Below, one piece after another: positions 25,172 through 36,042 of a stretch of 64,000 nt of DNA; position 1 is the stretch's first letter, and every line of letters begins with the position of its first letter. The translations under genes and the position numbers were made by a program. Under the pieces are notes generated by a model. It saw nothing but the letters and a program-made list of their open reading frames with translations, searched no databases and had not been told where the DNA came from. The DNA is from Penicillium oxalicum (lineage: Eukaryota; Ascomycota; Eurotiomycetes; Eurotiales; Aspergillaceae): the NCBI RefSeq assembly GCF_001723175.1, contig NC_064654.1, positions 1,674,001 through 1,738,000 on the forward strand, written 5' to 3'.

Positions 25172-27403
25172 ATGTCTTCGCGTGCGATTCGGAAGTTACA
25201 GAAATTGCGTGAGCGAGAATTGCAACAAAGGCAACAAAGTGAAGATACATCGAGCGACGATGAAGCCCCGCGCCCCGCAAAGCCAAAATTGAATGCGTTT
25301 GACCTTCTTAACACCGGGGATGACGATAATGACGATGGAAACGAGTCCGATGAACCTGCGAATGAGCCTGCCCTGAATCTGTCCGAACCCGATTCCCCGT
25401 CCAATGAGACCAAGAACGCCAGCAAGAAGAAGAAAAAGAAGAAGAAGAACAAAGCCAAGCCCACCGCCTCAAGCAAGCCAGACACCCGAGAATCCGATGA
25501 AGAACTTGATGAGATCGATCGAGCTCTCAAGGAGCTTGCTACTGAAGGGCGGGCTGCAACGGGTACAGGGCAAGCACAGACGACAACGGATTCTCTGGAT
25601 GCTTCGTTCCCCAAGACAACCAGCGAACTCCTTGCGGTTGATCCCAAGTTCTTAAATGCCACAAACGAAATGAAGCGTCTGTTCGGCAACGTTGTTCTGG
25701 AAAACTTTGATCAACCAGCGGGTACGGGTACTGGTCGTCGACGGGAGCGCAATCGAGAAACGGTTGACCTCGGCCAAGCGTTGACGGGCCGATACAGTCC
25801 CGCCAGTAGGGGACAGAGCTTGGCCGGAGTGACACTTCGACGGAATATCCTCATGCAAGGGAAGGATGATTGGCCTCGAGCGCCAAGCGGAGGACTCGGC
25901 ATGGAACTTGAAGAGAAAATGACTTCTGGTGCTACCCTGTACCGCATCGTCCATAATGCTGCCTATGAAGATGTCCAGAGGCAGTTTGAGCTCTGCGTCG
26001 AATCCATGGATCCTCAGCGCCTGATCCATCACTTGCAATACAATCCTTATCACATCTCGACCTTGTTGCAGGTGTCCGAGATCGCGAAACACCAAAGCGA
26101 TCACGCAGTGTCCGCCGATCTCCTCGAGCGAGCACTCTTCAACATTGGACGGTCGGCCCATTCATCATTCAACACACGCCTCAGAGAAGGCCAGGCCCGG
26201 CTGGACTTTTTGTACATGGAAAATCGTGAGTTATGGTTGGTGGGTTGGAGGTACATTGCAAACCTGGGCATGAAAGGAACGTGGAGAACCGCGTATGAGT
26301 GGGCAAAACTTTTACTGAGTCTGAATGACTCCGATCCCTATTGCATGAAACTTATTATAGACCACCTGGCACTGCGGGGTCGGGAATATGGTCAATTTGT
26401 GGATCTCTGCACTCAAACGCGATTTAGTCGTGACTGGGCTGAGCTTCCAAACATTCAATGCTCATTGGTCATGGCGTATCTGCGCTTGAGCAAGCCTCAG
26501 GAATGTCGCCGTCAGCTTCACCACGCCATGTCTCGTTGGCCATGGGTGTTCAATCGAATGGCTCAGGAGTTAGATCTTCAGCACATTCCGAAGCAGATTT
26601 GGGGCAAGATGCCCCCCACTGCATCTCATGAGCTTCTGACCGAGCTATACATTGTCCGTTCCAAGGATCTCTGGAACACACCGGAGGCTGTCTCGCTCAT
26701 TGTGGAGGTTGCCGACACGCTGTCGGATGAACCACACTCTATAGAACCTCCAGAGATCACGTTGGATATGGCTCGTCATGTCGTGCTCTCCGACATTCCC
26801 AAGGTGACCACTCACCTTCCCACTCGTTTCGTTTCGGGTCGCATGTCTGCATCTGATCCCTTGCCCCCCTATGATTCAGACGCCTACCGCCAACAGAGCG
26901 ATCCGACCCCATCCTATCTCGCCCAGGTTCCACAGGCTGGCCAGCCCCAATGGCTCCGCGATTTCATGGGACAACTGCAGAATGGCGGTGGCATTCGATT
27001 CCCTTGGCTGCAACGCGGTGACATGGAGGGAGACGAGGAAGAAATTGCGGGAGACGGCGGGAACGTCGACGGTGGTGGTCCCGGGAATCCGTCCTCGGAA
27101 GGCCGAGCCCGCCCCTTGGCTGTCGACCAGCAAGTCATCGAGCAATGGCTTGTGAATGACGGTCTCGAGGCCTTGGAGATCTTCTTCCACCGAAATGGAG
27201 TTGATCGCGGGAACTGGGGGGACGTCGTGGATTATAGTCCACTCACCGAGTATCTCGAGGCTCTTGAGCAGATCCAGCCAGAAACTTCTCGACTGCCCAT
27301 TCTACACGGAATTGTCCAGGAGGTGATTGGAGAGATTGCGGTCTCCGTCCTGGAGGATGAGCTGGAAATGATGGAAGAGGAGCGGGCTGCTGAGGACGAA
27401 TAG
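25172..27403 (+). CDS. RQC1: Ribosome quality control complex protein Rqc1/TCF25
   Basis: Intronless, 743 aa. The N-terminus begins MSSRAIRKLQKLRERELQ and carries KPKLNAFDLLN, the family's N-terminal signature. An acidic stretch (DDDNDDGNESDE) and a lysine run KKKKKKKKNK follow. The TCF25 domain covers about 230-560, including the region YNPYHISTLLQVSEIAKHQ. An acidic tail ends EEERAAEDE. In yeast Rqc1 belongs to the 60S-associated RQC complex with Ltn1, Rqc2 and Cdc48, which ubiquitinates and extracts stalled nascent chains. The poly-Lys run is itself a sequence that can stall ribosomes; in yeast an N-terminal basic stretch of Rqc1 has been discussed as autoregulatory. Family assignment is confident. 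Confidence 0.93.
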   Translation: MSSRAIRKLQKLRERELQQRQQSEDTSSDDEAPRPAKPKLNAFDLLNTGDDDNDDGNESDEPANEPALNLSEPDSPSNETKNASKKKKKKKKNKAKPTASSKPDTRESDEELDEIDRALKELATEGRAATGTGQAQTTTDSLDASFPKTTSELLAVDPKFLNATNEMKRLFGNVVLENFDQPAGTGTGRRRERNRETVDLGQALTGRYSPASRGQSLAGVTLRRNILMQGKDDWPRAPSGGLGMELEEKMTSGATLYRIVHNAAYEDVQRQFELCVESMDPQRLIHHLQYNPYHISTLLQVSEIAKHQSDHAVSADLLERALFNIGRSAHSSFNTRLREGQARLDFLYMENRELWLVGWRYIANLGMKGTWRTAYEWAKLLLSLNDSDPYCMKLIIDHLALRGREYGQFVDLCTQTRFSRDWAELPNIQCSLVMAYLRLSKPQECRRQLHHAMSRWPWVFNRMAQELDLQHIPKQIWGKMPPTASHELLTELYIVRSKDLWNTPEAVSLIVEVADTLSDEPHSIEPPEITLDMARHVVLSDIPKVTTHLPTRFVSGRMSASDPLPPYDSDAYRQQSDPTPSYLAQVPQAGQPQWLRDFMGQLQNGGGIRFPWLQRGDMEGDEEEIAGDGGNVDGGGPGNPSSEGRARPLAVDQQVIEQWLVNDGLEALEIFFHRNGVDRGNWGDVVDYSPLTEYLEALEQIQPETSRLPILHGIVQEVIGEIAVSVLEDELEMMEEERAAEDE

Positions 27404-29608
27404 TTGCTATCTCAGGTGCAATATCCGCCATGTTGAAATCCTCATGTATATTTAGGACGAGGGACCAAAGCGGTGATATCGAGTCAGCCAAGCTGCAGAC
27501 GGTGCACGAATACAAGCATGGTGTGGATATCAAGTTTGTGTCGGCCCTTTCTGCCAACGTGTAGTACTATAGATAGTTGATCTTTCGCAGAAGTAGATAG
27601 GGTGGAGAAACAGTGGAGGTGGATGCTTCAAGCTGGATTCAAGGTAGACTCCGGTTCACGTGGAATTCGTCCGCGACTGAACATACCTACCTTGTTTCTG
27701 GTATCTCGTCCTATTTCAGGCATCCGTGACTTTTCTGATAGCTTACCTATGATCGATCACGTTTTGACAAAGAGTGATGTGAATATCGATGCTTCCAAGC
27801 CAAGACGAACGTCCGTCCAATCCTTTTTTTGCTTGGGCGCAAGGGCTCTTAAGCCCGACAGTCGAGGGCGGAAGGCGGTCAGACATGCGCTCATACATTG
27901 ACGTCTGCCGCGGTGTCCACTCGTGCTCCATCCAAGTCTTGGTTTGAAGTTTCGGGAGCATGGATGTGTCAGTCGGATAATCAAACTTTTAATCAATGCC
28001 CGAGCTACGAATGTTTGTAGTTATTTAGTCAAGTGTTCAAAGTCAGTACGGCTCTGCTGGATGGCCAGGTCTTTTTGGGGTGTTGGTTGGAAATTTTACC
28101 ATTCACCCAGGAACTAGGTTGATGTTTATTGGTAGGTTGTACCTACGGGCCAGGTGGATTCTGTTTTTTTTGAATTGACGATTCCATAAATATATGTTTA
28201 TGTAGCTATGGACCTCCCAAGATATCTGCCCTACACCAGTGATATAGTAGATAGTGCTGGTTAAGTAATTATGTTTCGGGCTCAATCAATTGGATCAGGA
28301 GCATCCTGATATGATACGAATGATGGTATAGCGTAAATGATATAGAAATAAAGTTGGGCCATACACATGTACACCTATTTCAATACCCACGCGATTAGGC
28401 CAGGGGATTATTGTTGACGTGATAGGTAAAGGGAGACATCCGGGCCATTCTCCACTCACGCGCGGCCAAAATATAGATTTAGAGACGGTCAGGGTTTCCC
28501 GCGGGCAGAGACATCAAAGGCAATGACCCAATCTGGATGGCGGTCTGGACGTCTTAGGAGCCATGGTGGAAGTTGTCGTCATCGGTTGATATCGATCAAA
28601 CATAAAGAAGCTCGAAGTCGCATCATCCAGTATTAACTGCGCTCCCCGAAATGCGGTGTCGCAGGTACCACTCTCCCTCCATCTTCTGCCACAAATTGAC
28701 CGCGTTCTCACATCGGAGAGAGCGCACGTTATCGCAGCATAGTGGGGTCAACTGTGCTTGACCGGCCCGAGATCTAGAACCCGAGAGTCACCAGGAGCAG
28801 CTTCATCTAGTCAGCCATCCAGTTGGAAATAATCTCAGCAAGCCCCATTACTATCAGCAGCAGCTGTACCTGATATCAAACCTGAGGGTTTCTTTTCACC
28901 TTCTCTCCAAGGTCATCTCTTTGTTTCAGTATCCAGTGTTTCAGGTAGTGATCGACTGTCTGGTGTCCAATCTTGATGTCTCAATATTCGCCGGAGTGCA
29001 CAATGAGAACAATCCCACTTGTGCACAAGCAGAATCCATGTCCGAACGCCCTCGAGGCGGGTGGGTGTCTCCCGACCGTACCGAGTACTTCGTGACCATG
29101 TACCGATCTAGTCACTGCCCCTACCAGTAATGTGAGGTCAGGGAGAGGCTGACTCATTTGGGGCGGGTACCGGGCACCGCCTGATACCCAGCCGGAGTTG
29201 GGAGGGTAGTCTGATGCAGGCCCAAGCGGCCTCCGTTCTCACGCCGATGCAACACTAATTTAGTCTTTTCTTTTGTTGGCTTATCTTTCCCATGTCCATT
29301 TTTTCTTCCTCTCTATCTCTCACACATAGAAGCACTTTTACATCCATTTTTGCTGTGTGAAACTCCATCTTCAGGTTGGACACAGGATTGTTGCGCTTTG
29401 TTTTGATTTTGGACTACGCAGAGTCTCTTGGATTGACCGCGTCTACTTGTGCTCTACACGCTTTATCAGCGTACCTGCAAGACCCTCTCGGAGGCGACCC
29501 GCAAATCCATTCCGTCATTGGACCTCCGATCGCGTTTTTCCGCCCAGCGCATCCGCCTTGAGCTTCAACGTTGCCCTGTGCAGAAACTGCACCGGTGCAC
29601 CCGATACA
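27404..29608. other. 2.2 kb intergenic region
   Basis: No supportable gene. Bases 27900-28430 are AT-rich with many short repeats of stop codons in all frames. From about 29250 a pyrimidine-rich stretch marks the promoter and leader of the PQ-loop gene. No tRNA- or snRNA-like block was recognised by eye. Confidence 0.5.
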
Positions 29609-30986
29609 ATGGCGCTCGCAGAAATCGTGAGCAGAATGGTGTCGCAGGAGGCAGTCCCTCTGACATCGCGAGAGGCAGCTTCAGGCTTGCTAGGCTCGGT
29701 GTCGATGACCTGCTGGATTTTTTTGCTGGTACGACTTGTTTCCCCCTCCCCCCGCAATCGCACCGACCGCTCGTACTCTCGTACCGGCGCAGACACGGGA
29801 CGTGGAAGATGGTCTTGCCCTCACATTCCAACACTGAAAGAGGGGGGAGAGAAGGAAAATTCAGATATCATGTTTCTCAAGCCAAGTGGTGGGACAAATG
29901 GTCTAATGCGACTGGCGCACTGACTCGACTTCATCGCAGGTCCCGCAATTGATCGAAAATTACCGCAATGGCAATGCAGAGGCGATCTCCTTGTTGTTTG
30001 TCTTTGTCTGGTTCATCGGCGATATTGCGAATCTGCTCGGTGGCGTACTAGCAGGTCTGGTCCCCGTCATCGTCGCGATCGCAGTGTATTTCTGTATCGC
30101 CGATGGCGTCCTTATTGCCCAATGTGTTTACTACAAAGCGCGCAATGCGCGCCGCGATAGCCTTCTCCGACGCCGGCGCTCGTCCACCGAGACCGCAGAC
30201 CCCACGACCCCACTGCTTGGTCGCCGATTTAGTGATGCGGTGTCGCCTCACACCCGACGCAGGTCTTCGGGCTCGATGCGCGGCCACCCGGGAGTCGGTC
30301 GGCACGAGAGCCAGGCCGAAGATCCACTGGCCAAGATTGTTGAGGAGAATGAGTTTGGACGCAAGGCATGGGTCAAGAACGTGATCAGTGTACTTGGTAT
30401 CTTTGTGGTCGGCATGATCGGTTGGACAATTGCTTGGCGAACGGGCATGTGGGCGCCAGCTCCCATGGAGAACACCAAGCCCGTCGACATGGCCACCAGC
30501 GGTGCCGTGCTGGGATACTTCAGCGCAGTCTGCTATCTCGGGTGAGTTGACATTTGTCGAAGCTCTGGAGCTATGTAGTGGATTACTTGTCCGCTGACAA
30601 TGAATGCAGAGCGAGATTACCCCAGATCTACAAGAACTATCGAGACCAGTCGTGCGAAGGTATGTCGAATGCGCCCGACTCCTACATTCAAAGTCCATGT
30701 CTCACAGCTTTCTCAAGGCCTTTCACTTCTCTTCTTCATCCTGTCTCTCCTGGGTAACCTCACCTACGGCGCCGGAGTAAGCATACCCCTTTAGCCTCAC
30801 GCACAAGCATCAATGAAAGCTGACACAAAATTCCAGATCCTCTGCCATTCAACCGAGCGCGAGTACGTGATCACCAACCTGCCCTGGCTCATTGGCTCAT
30901 TGGGTACCATGGCCGAGGATGTCGCCATTTTCATCCAGTTCCGCATGTACGCGGTCCAGGACTCTGAAGCGATGATCACTTCATGA
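29609..30986 (+). CDS. PQ-loop vacuolar transporter (Ypq/PQLC2-like, cationic amino acids)
   Basis: Five exons: 29609-29728, 29940-30541, 30610-30659, 30718-30776, 30837-30986; introns of 211, 68, 58 and 60 nt. 326 aa. Each PQ-loop motif is rebuilt by splicing: CWIFLLVPQLIENYRN at the first junction and GARLPQIYKNYRDQSCEG at the second. The third junction restores SCEGLSLLFFILSLLGN, which requires an AAG acceptor at 30715-30717 rather than the CAG ten bases upstream. Seven hydrophobic segments fit the family, with a Ser/Arg-rich cytosolic loop (RRRRSSTETADPTTPLLGRR) in the middle. Yeast Ypq1-3 export lysine and arginine from the vacuole. The LLGRR stretch resembles an acidic-dileucine-like sorting signal, which is my inference. 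Substrate is inferred from family. Confidence 0.85.
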
Positions 30987-32363
30987 GTGGGATTTTGTAA
31001 AACGCCCATGATCCAAAAAGAACCCCTTCCCCCCTTTGAACGACGGAATGACTGCCCTTGATCGATGAACCACTCGCACCGATCAACATGAAAAGAAAAA
31101 AAGGTTGCCTTACAGTTGGCGTTTCTGATTATACAAACAGGAGCCCTTCCAACTCCCATTACCTCACTCGGAGAATTTGTTGAAAGCACTCACAGATGCA
31201 CCCCAACACGCCCCGTTGCTGCCACGAAAACCAATCGATGTTCGAAAATACGCTTGTCCCTTCTTTTTTTGTCGACTCTTCTTTTTCCTTCCCCCCCCCC
31301 CCCCTCTGCGCGCTTTTCCATTTCTGTTTTGACTGTTTGCTGTCTCTTTTATTCTTTTGATTTGTAATTTTGCCCTTCGCAGATCATTTGGTCGTGTCGA
31401 ATTTCCAGTCTGCGTAGCGTGGTCGATTCTTGCTGAACGAGCGATGCATTTTTACTGTATGTATATCACTTTCGAGTTACATGCTGCGTTGGTGCAGGAA
31501 AAGAAAATGGTCTATATCAAATCGACGAAGCACCTACATATATCAACACTGAAATCAATTCATGTGGCTAAAATGATAGTTCCGTCCGCATGACATTTGA
31601 TTCCGGGCTCATCGAGATATAACTTCCATTGTGATTCGGGCAGTGAACAGTGGGCCGTGATATACTGAGCACAGCTGCAAGCCAGAGCTTAGCACCAGCA
31701 CCAGCACCAGCACCAGCACCAGCACCAGCACTGAAATAGAGCGATTCCAGGACAGGAGATACTGAGCATGTATCATCGCTCTGGGGAGTACTTGTTGCCT
31801 GGGTCTACTTGAACCCGTTGCTCTGTTCATACTCAATCCTACGGGTTACCCTAGAGGGCTCTCACAGAAAAGCAGGGGAATCATGCAGTCAAGGTCACAT
31901 TCTGCTCGCATGGGAGATAGCATGAACAGAAGAGACGATCTAGTTGCGGGGGATGGCACGTGGAAGATCCCCGCGTGCATCTCTACTCGCTAGGCCAGAC
32001 TTGATTCTGGACTGGAAATAGCCAGATAGAAAAGTTGTGCCAAACGTCTTTGTCTTCAATTCCCCTATAATCCTGGAAGCAACGATAGTTTCGGCATCAG
32101 ATCGGCAACCGACCGGGTCCAGCCCCGTCCCTCTGCGGATCAGGGCAGGCCCGAGCACCCAGTCTCCATTGAATGTCCATGTCCGTTTGAATCTTTTGCT
32201 ATTTTCTTTTTTATCTTCCCCGTGATTTAGGTCTTCGTAGTAGGGGTCGTGGAGTATCGAGTACAAGAGAGAATCGTCGAGGGAGCCATATGGCAGAGGC
32301 GGAATAAGAGGTGAGGGAAAGAGCAAAAAGGAAACGACTTTAAATTCGGGATCGTTAAAGCGC
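30987..32363. other. Convergent intergenic region PQ-loop / P1
   Basis: No gene seen. It contains a C14 run (31291-31304), an (AGCACC)n hexanucleotide repeat at 31691-31731, and the 3' region of the P1 gene on the right. Confidence 0.55.
31691..31731. repeat. (AGCACC)n hexanucleotide microsatellite
   Basis: Six perfect copies of AGCACC plus a partial seventh, 41 bp in all. Read on the minus strand it gives an apparent Val-Leu repeat ORF, which is a composition artefact rather than a gene. Confidence 0.9.
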
Positions 32364-33072
32364 TTAGTCGAAGAGACCGAATCCCATGTCGTCGTCGGAC
32401 TCCTCCTTCTCTGTTCGGGGATTAGCGACTGCATACTGATGAGCACAGAATTGATCGTGGTGAAACTCACCCTCCTCCTTCTTCTCCTCAGCGGCGGCGG
32501 CAGCGGGGGCAGCAGCGTCACCACCAGCAGCGGGGCCAGCGGAGGCAGCGGGGCCAGCAGAGCCGACGTTGGTCAGGAGGTCCTTGACATCCTTGCCCTC
32601 GAGAGCCTGGTGAATTGAGTTTTGTGTGAGTGATTTATTTCGGAGAAGCGCGCGCTCAGAACGTGGGTTCCGAGGTCCGCGCGGGCGCGGGTTCATGTTG
32701 AACTGGATCACGAATTTACCTTGGCGAAGATGGAGGCCCAGATGGGCTCAACCTCCTGGATCTTGGCGGCAGACAGGATGGTCTGGATCTTGTCGGCCTA
32801 GAGACAAAAGTATTCAGTCAGTCGCAAGTTCCCCCATCAATTTCTCGGATGCGCGATCATGATCCAAATTTGGAATGTTGGTCGTTTTCCCGCTGCGGTT
32901 ATAGCTTCGCCGGAAAATAGACAAGCGAATTGCGCAAACGAAATATCGGCCTCATTCAACGTATATCGGGCTGGTTGGGTTGTGGATTTTTGGGAGCACG
33001 TACAGTGATCTCAATGCCGTCGTCGGCAAGGATCAGAGCGGCGTAGGAGACAGCGAGCTCGGCGGTAGACAT
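32364..33072 (-). CDS. RPP1: 60S acidic ribosomal protein P1
   Basis: Minus strand, exons 33072-33004, 32797-32720, 32606-32471 and 32410-32364; introns of 206, 113 and 60 nt. 109 aa, the normal length. It begins [19 protein letters not shown] and has the N-terminal dimerisation helices ([20 protein letters not shown]). An Ala/Gly-rich hinge follows, then the invariant acidic C-terminus [13 protein letters not shown], completed by the last exon. P1 pairs with P2 on P0 to form the ribosomal stalk that recruits and activates elongation factors. Fungal P1/P2 proteins are also known allergens. The N-terminal sequence distinguishes it from P2. Confidence 0.96.
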
Positions 33073-33570
33073 TTTGTCGACGGGGTGATGTTGACCGGAC
33101 TGGGTGTCTTGAAGATGAAGAGAGGAAGGAGAGGAGGGAAGAAGTGTATCGTCAAAGGCCTATCCGAACAGGGTAACCGGCCCAGCGGTGTGTGGGAAAA
33201 AGCCCTCGCTTAGGGCTTTGCCAAACAGGGATTAGTCTGTAGCCGCTCCCCGTGACTGAAGACTGGTCCCGCCTTAGGCCCGTTTCGGCCTGAAGCGGTC
33301 ATTGATGACATAATCATGGGGTGCCGCAGCTGTCCGGTCACTGGACCTGCACCGTGCTGCAGCCCGCGCCCGTGTCGCTGGGCGGGCGGTAGAATGGATA
33401 TCAATATCGATCCCCAACTGACATCACAACGTGTGGGGTCACCACCGATAATCTTCCGCAATCTTCTCCTCAGTCCAAGTGCACACCTTGATTCGCACCC
33501 TTAAACCGCAAATCCGAACAACTTCAAAGGTCTTCTCATAGTGCTCGCATCCTCAGTCTCGGCCTGAGCT
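33073..33570. other. Divergent promoter P1 / DUF2408 gene
   Basis: 498 bp hold both promoters. Bases 33240-33400 are GC-rich. No TATA box was convincing. Confidence 0.5.
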
Positions 33571-35330
33571 ATGGAATCCCCCGCAGTCACAGCCCCGCTA
33601 GATCCGCGAGAGCAGCCCATTCTGGAGCGCTTGCTTCGGACTCGGGATGCCCTCCTGCTGCTGAAACAAGACAAGTCGTCCTACATCAAGTCTCGTGACG
33701 TTCTTCCTCTATATGAAGAAGTCGTCGGAGAAGTCGACAAGCTCAATGCTGCTCGTAGAGAGACAGACCGCCGCTTGAATCACAACCGATGTATGGAAGA
33801 GAAGTGTTGCGCTCTGGTTGGTCGACATGTTACTGACTACTGCTTGGTCTTCAGTGGACTATGTCCTGGATGATTGCTTTCAGTTGATCTCGCTTCTCTT
33901 CCTGACCGTGGGTAGGAACAATGAAGCTCCAGCAGTGTGAGTGGCCAATGAATCTCCAACGACCTTATTTCGAAGCTCACGCATCGCTCAGGTACTCGCT
34001 GGCGGCTACGATTCAGGTATCATCTGGAGACCTTTAATTTGGACTTCCATACTCTATCAAATATTTTCTGACTCTTTTCATTTGCTCAGCGCCTCCTTGA
34101 TCACCTCGAAGAAGCTGGATTTTACAGCTCCAAGGACTTGAAATCGATCACAAAGACTCTCGAATCGATGCGAGAGACACTAGACCGGGGCCGCGATACT
34201 TATTCGCCAGCTCTTCTCACGCTTCTCGAAAGTCGAATGGATCACTGCAAGATTTCATTGGAGAAATTAGAGGACGGTCTTCGAGTGCTTGACCCGGCAC
34301 TCGTCCAAACACACGAGACCCTGGTGTCCATTCTACGCTCCACATCTGCTGTGAATACGCGTTCAAAGGTTCGTCTACAAGTATGCTCATTTTCAAATAA
34401 TTAAGGACTAACGTGTCTTTTTACCGAGTAGTTCTCAGCTACAGAAGTGAATAATCTTCGGGAGCAACTGAAGAAAATTGAAAGCACATTGAAGGACGGC
34501 AAATTCGTGGATGCCGAGGGCAAGATCTTGGCTGGATCAGACAATCTGAAATACTTGATGGAGCGGTGCTGGCGATGGACCGAAATAGTCCTCGAACGGT
34601 AAGCCTCATCCCGCTAATACGTTTCTCAGGGATCACGGCTAACTCGATACAGCGAGGGCAAAATTGATGAGCGCTTCCAGGATCAATATGACCGCCTTCT
34701 TGAGATCCGCAACCAGCTCGATCGCCTCTCTGTCACCCAGGCTTGGTCCCTTCGCGAAACGGACTTGTTCGGGTATCAGCGCAAGCTGGATCGCATTGAC
34801 GAGGCTCGGGTAAATGGAAACTTTGTCGATGCTGAAGGACAACCGGCAGATCTCCATGCTCAACGCGTAAGCTTTCTTCTGGAGGACCCTATTTGGATGA
34901 GTTTCGTTGACATTTCTCCAGACGTTGCTTTACTTGATCCGACGCAGCTATGCATACATCTACGCTCTGTTGATCTCTTCTGAACCCGTTTCCGAGGCTC
35001 TCTTGCCCGTGTACAACCAGTTGCAGACTCTTCGCAGATGTCTTATTGAAGTTAAGGAATCTGGAGGCGTGTCCAACTCGCGGGAGCTCTACCCATACAG
35101 TATGAAGGTATGGATTCATGTTTCATGTCTGCCCGGGAACAAGTTCACATTGCCACGAATGCTAACGGACATAGCTTAATTCGATTGACAACATGCGTGT
35201 CGATGGTAAATTCTACATCGGCCCTGACATTCCCGAGGGTCAAGGAAGCGTCAACTCCCTCTTGGCCGAATGCTACGACCTTGTCTGGGAACTCCGGGCG
35301 GCTGTCACCGATGAGGACAACCAGTCATAG
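33571..35330 (+). CDS. DUF2408 (UPF0662) family protein
   Basis: Eight exons: 33571-33790, 33855-33936, 33992-34016, 34090-34368, 34432-34598, 34653-34866, 34922-35107, 35175-35330. The seven introns are 54-73 nt, mostly with CTRAC-type branch sites. 442 aa. Each junction was fixed by phase and by continuity of the family pattern, for example NRLDYVLDDCFQLISLLF and VYSLAATIQRLLDHLEEAGF. The protein is almost entirely helical, with two similar halves (compare KFVDAEGKILAGSDN with NFVDAEGQPADLHAQ), matching two DUF2408 domains. The family is fungal and cytoplasmic in fission yeast surveys; no biochemical role is established, and I do not assign one. Exon 3 is only 25 nt. Confidence 0.85.
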
Positions 35331-36042
35331 CTCGATGTCTGTGCTGATCCCCAACAGCTCCATTGAATTCAGCCTGTTTATTGGCACCGCCCTGATGAGG
35401 TCATCTCCTCCGGCGAATGGCCTCGGTTCCTTTGAGATTTCTTCTGTACCTATTCATTCTTATTCTTCACTTCTAAATGGTACTATGTATTGATGACTTT
35501 GGGGCGTTTACTTGGAGGATTTGGTGAGATCGAATTGGGATTCCAGCATTGAACGGGGGTGGAAAGGCTTTGCTCTTCTTTGTTTCTTGTTTGATTTTTC
35601 GGTTGTATTGCTGGGAATATCGGTTCTTTGATGGATTTATGAGAATGCTTGCCCTCAAAAAATTGACATTCCTACTCTTGGATTTTCAGATTCTTTTCCA
35701 GGAAGTTGCCTCATCGGCCCAGTAATCCTCGGCCTCCAGTCTCTGAAAGCGCAACATACGGAGCAACCGCAGTTCTTGTTCAAGACGCAATATGTTGCGC
35801 GTAACACAATCTCCATCCCCAGGCTATAGATTCTAGTAGACATGTATAGATTGATACCCGTTCAAGTTTGTGGTGGTCAAAGTCACTTCCCCACACTCTT
35901 GGCAATCCCGGTATCGGCGAAAGGGCGGTCCAATCATTCGGCCCGCAAATGACAAGAGTCGAGTCATCGACCATGCCTTTAACTTTCTTAGCCTCCCTGT
36001 CCCTTTTCTTTTCATCTTCCCAACTCATCTTTGCCTTCGAGA
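35331..36042. other. Intergenic, upstream of acoB
   Basis: This holds the DUF2408 gene's 3' region and the acoB promoter. No ORF is supportable. A T-rich stretch precedes acoB (35975-36015). Confidence 0.55.

Noticed and set aside
29357..29923. 188-codon frame over the start of the PQ-loop gene
   Set aside because: It joins 5' leader, exon 1 and intron 1; splicing at 29729-29939 is needed to form the PQ motif.
31609..31836. Minus-strand ORF with a Val-Leu repeat
   Set aside because: It is the translation of the (AGCACC)n microsatellite.
32364..32711. 115-codon single-frame version of P1
   Set aside because: It reads through introns 2 and 3 and lacks the conserved N-terminus; the four-exon model fits the family exactly.
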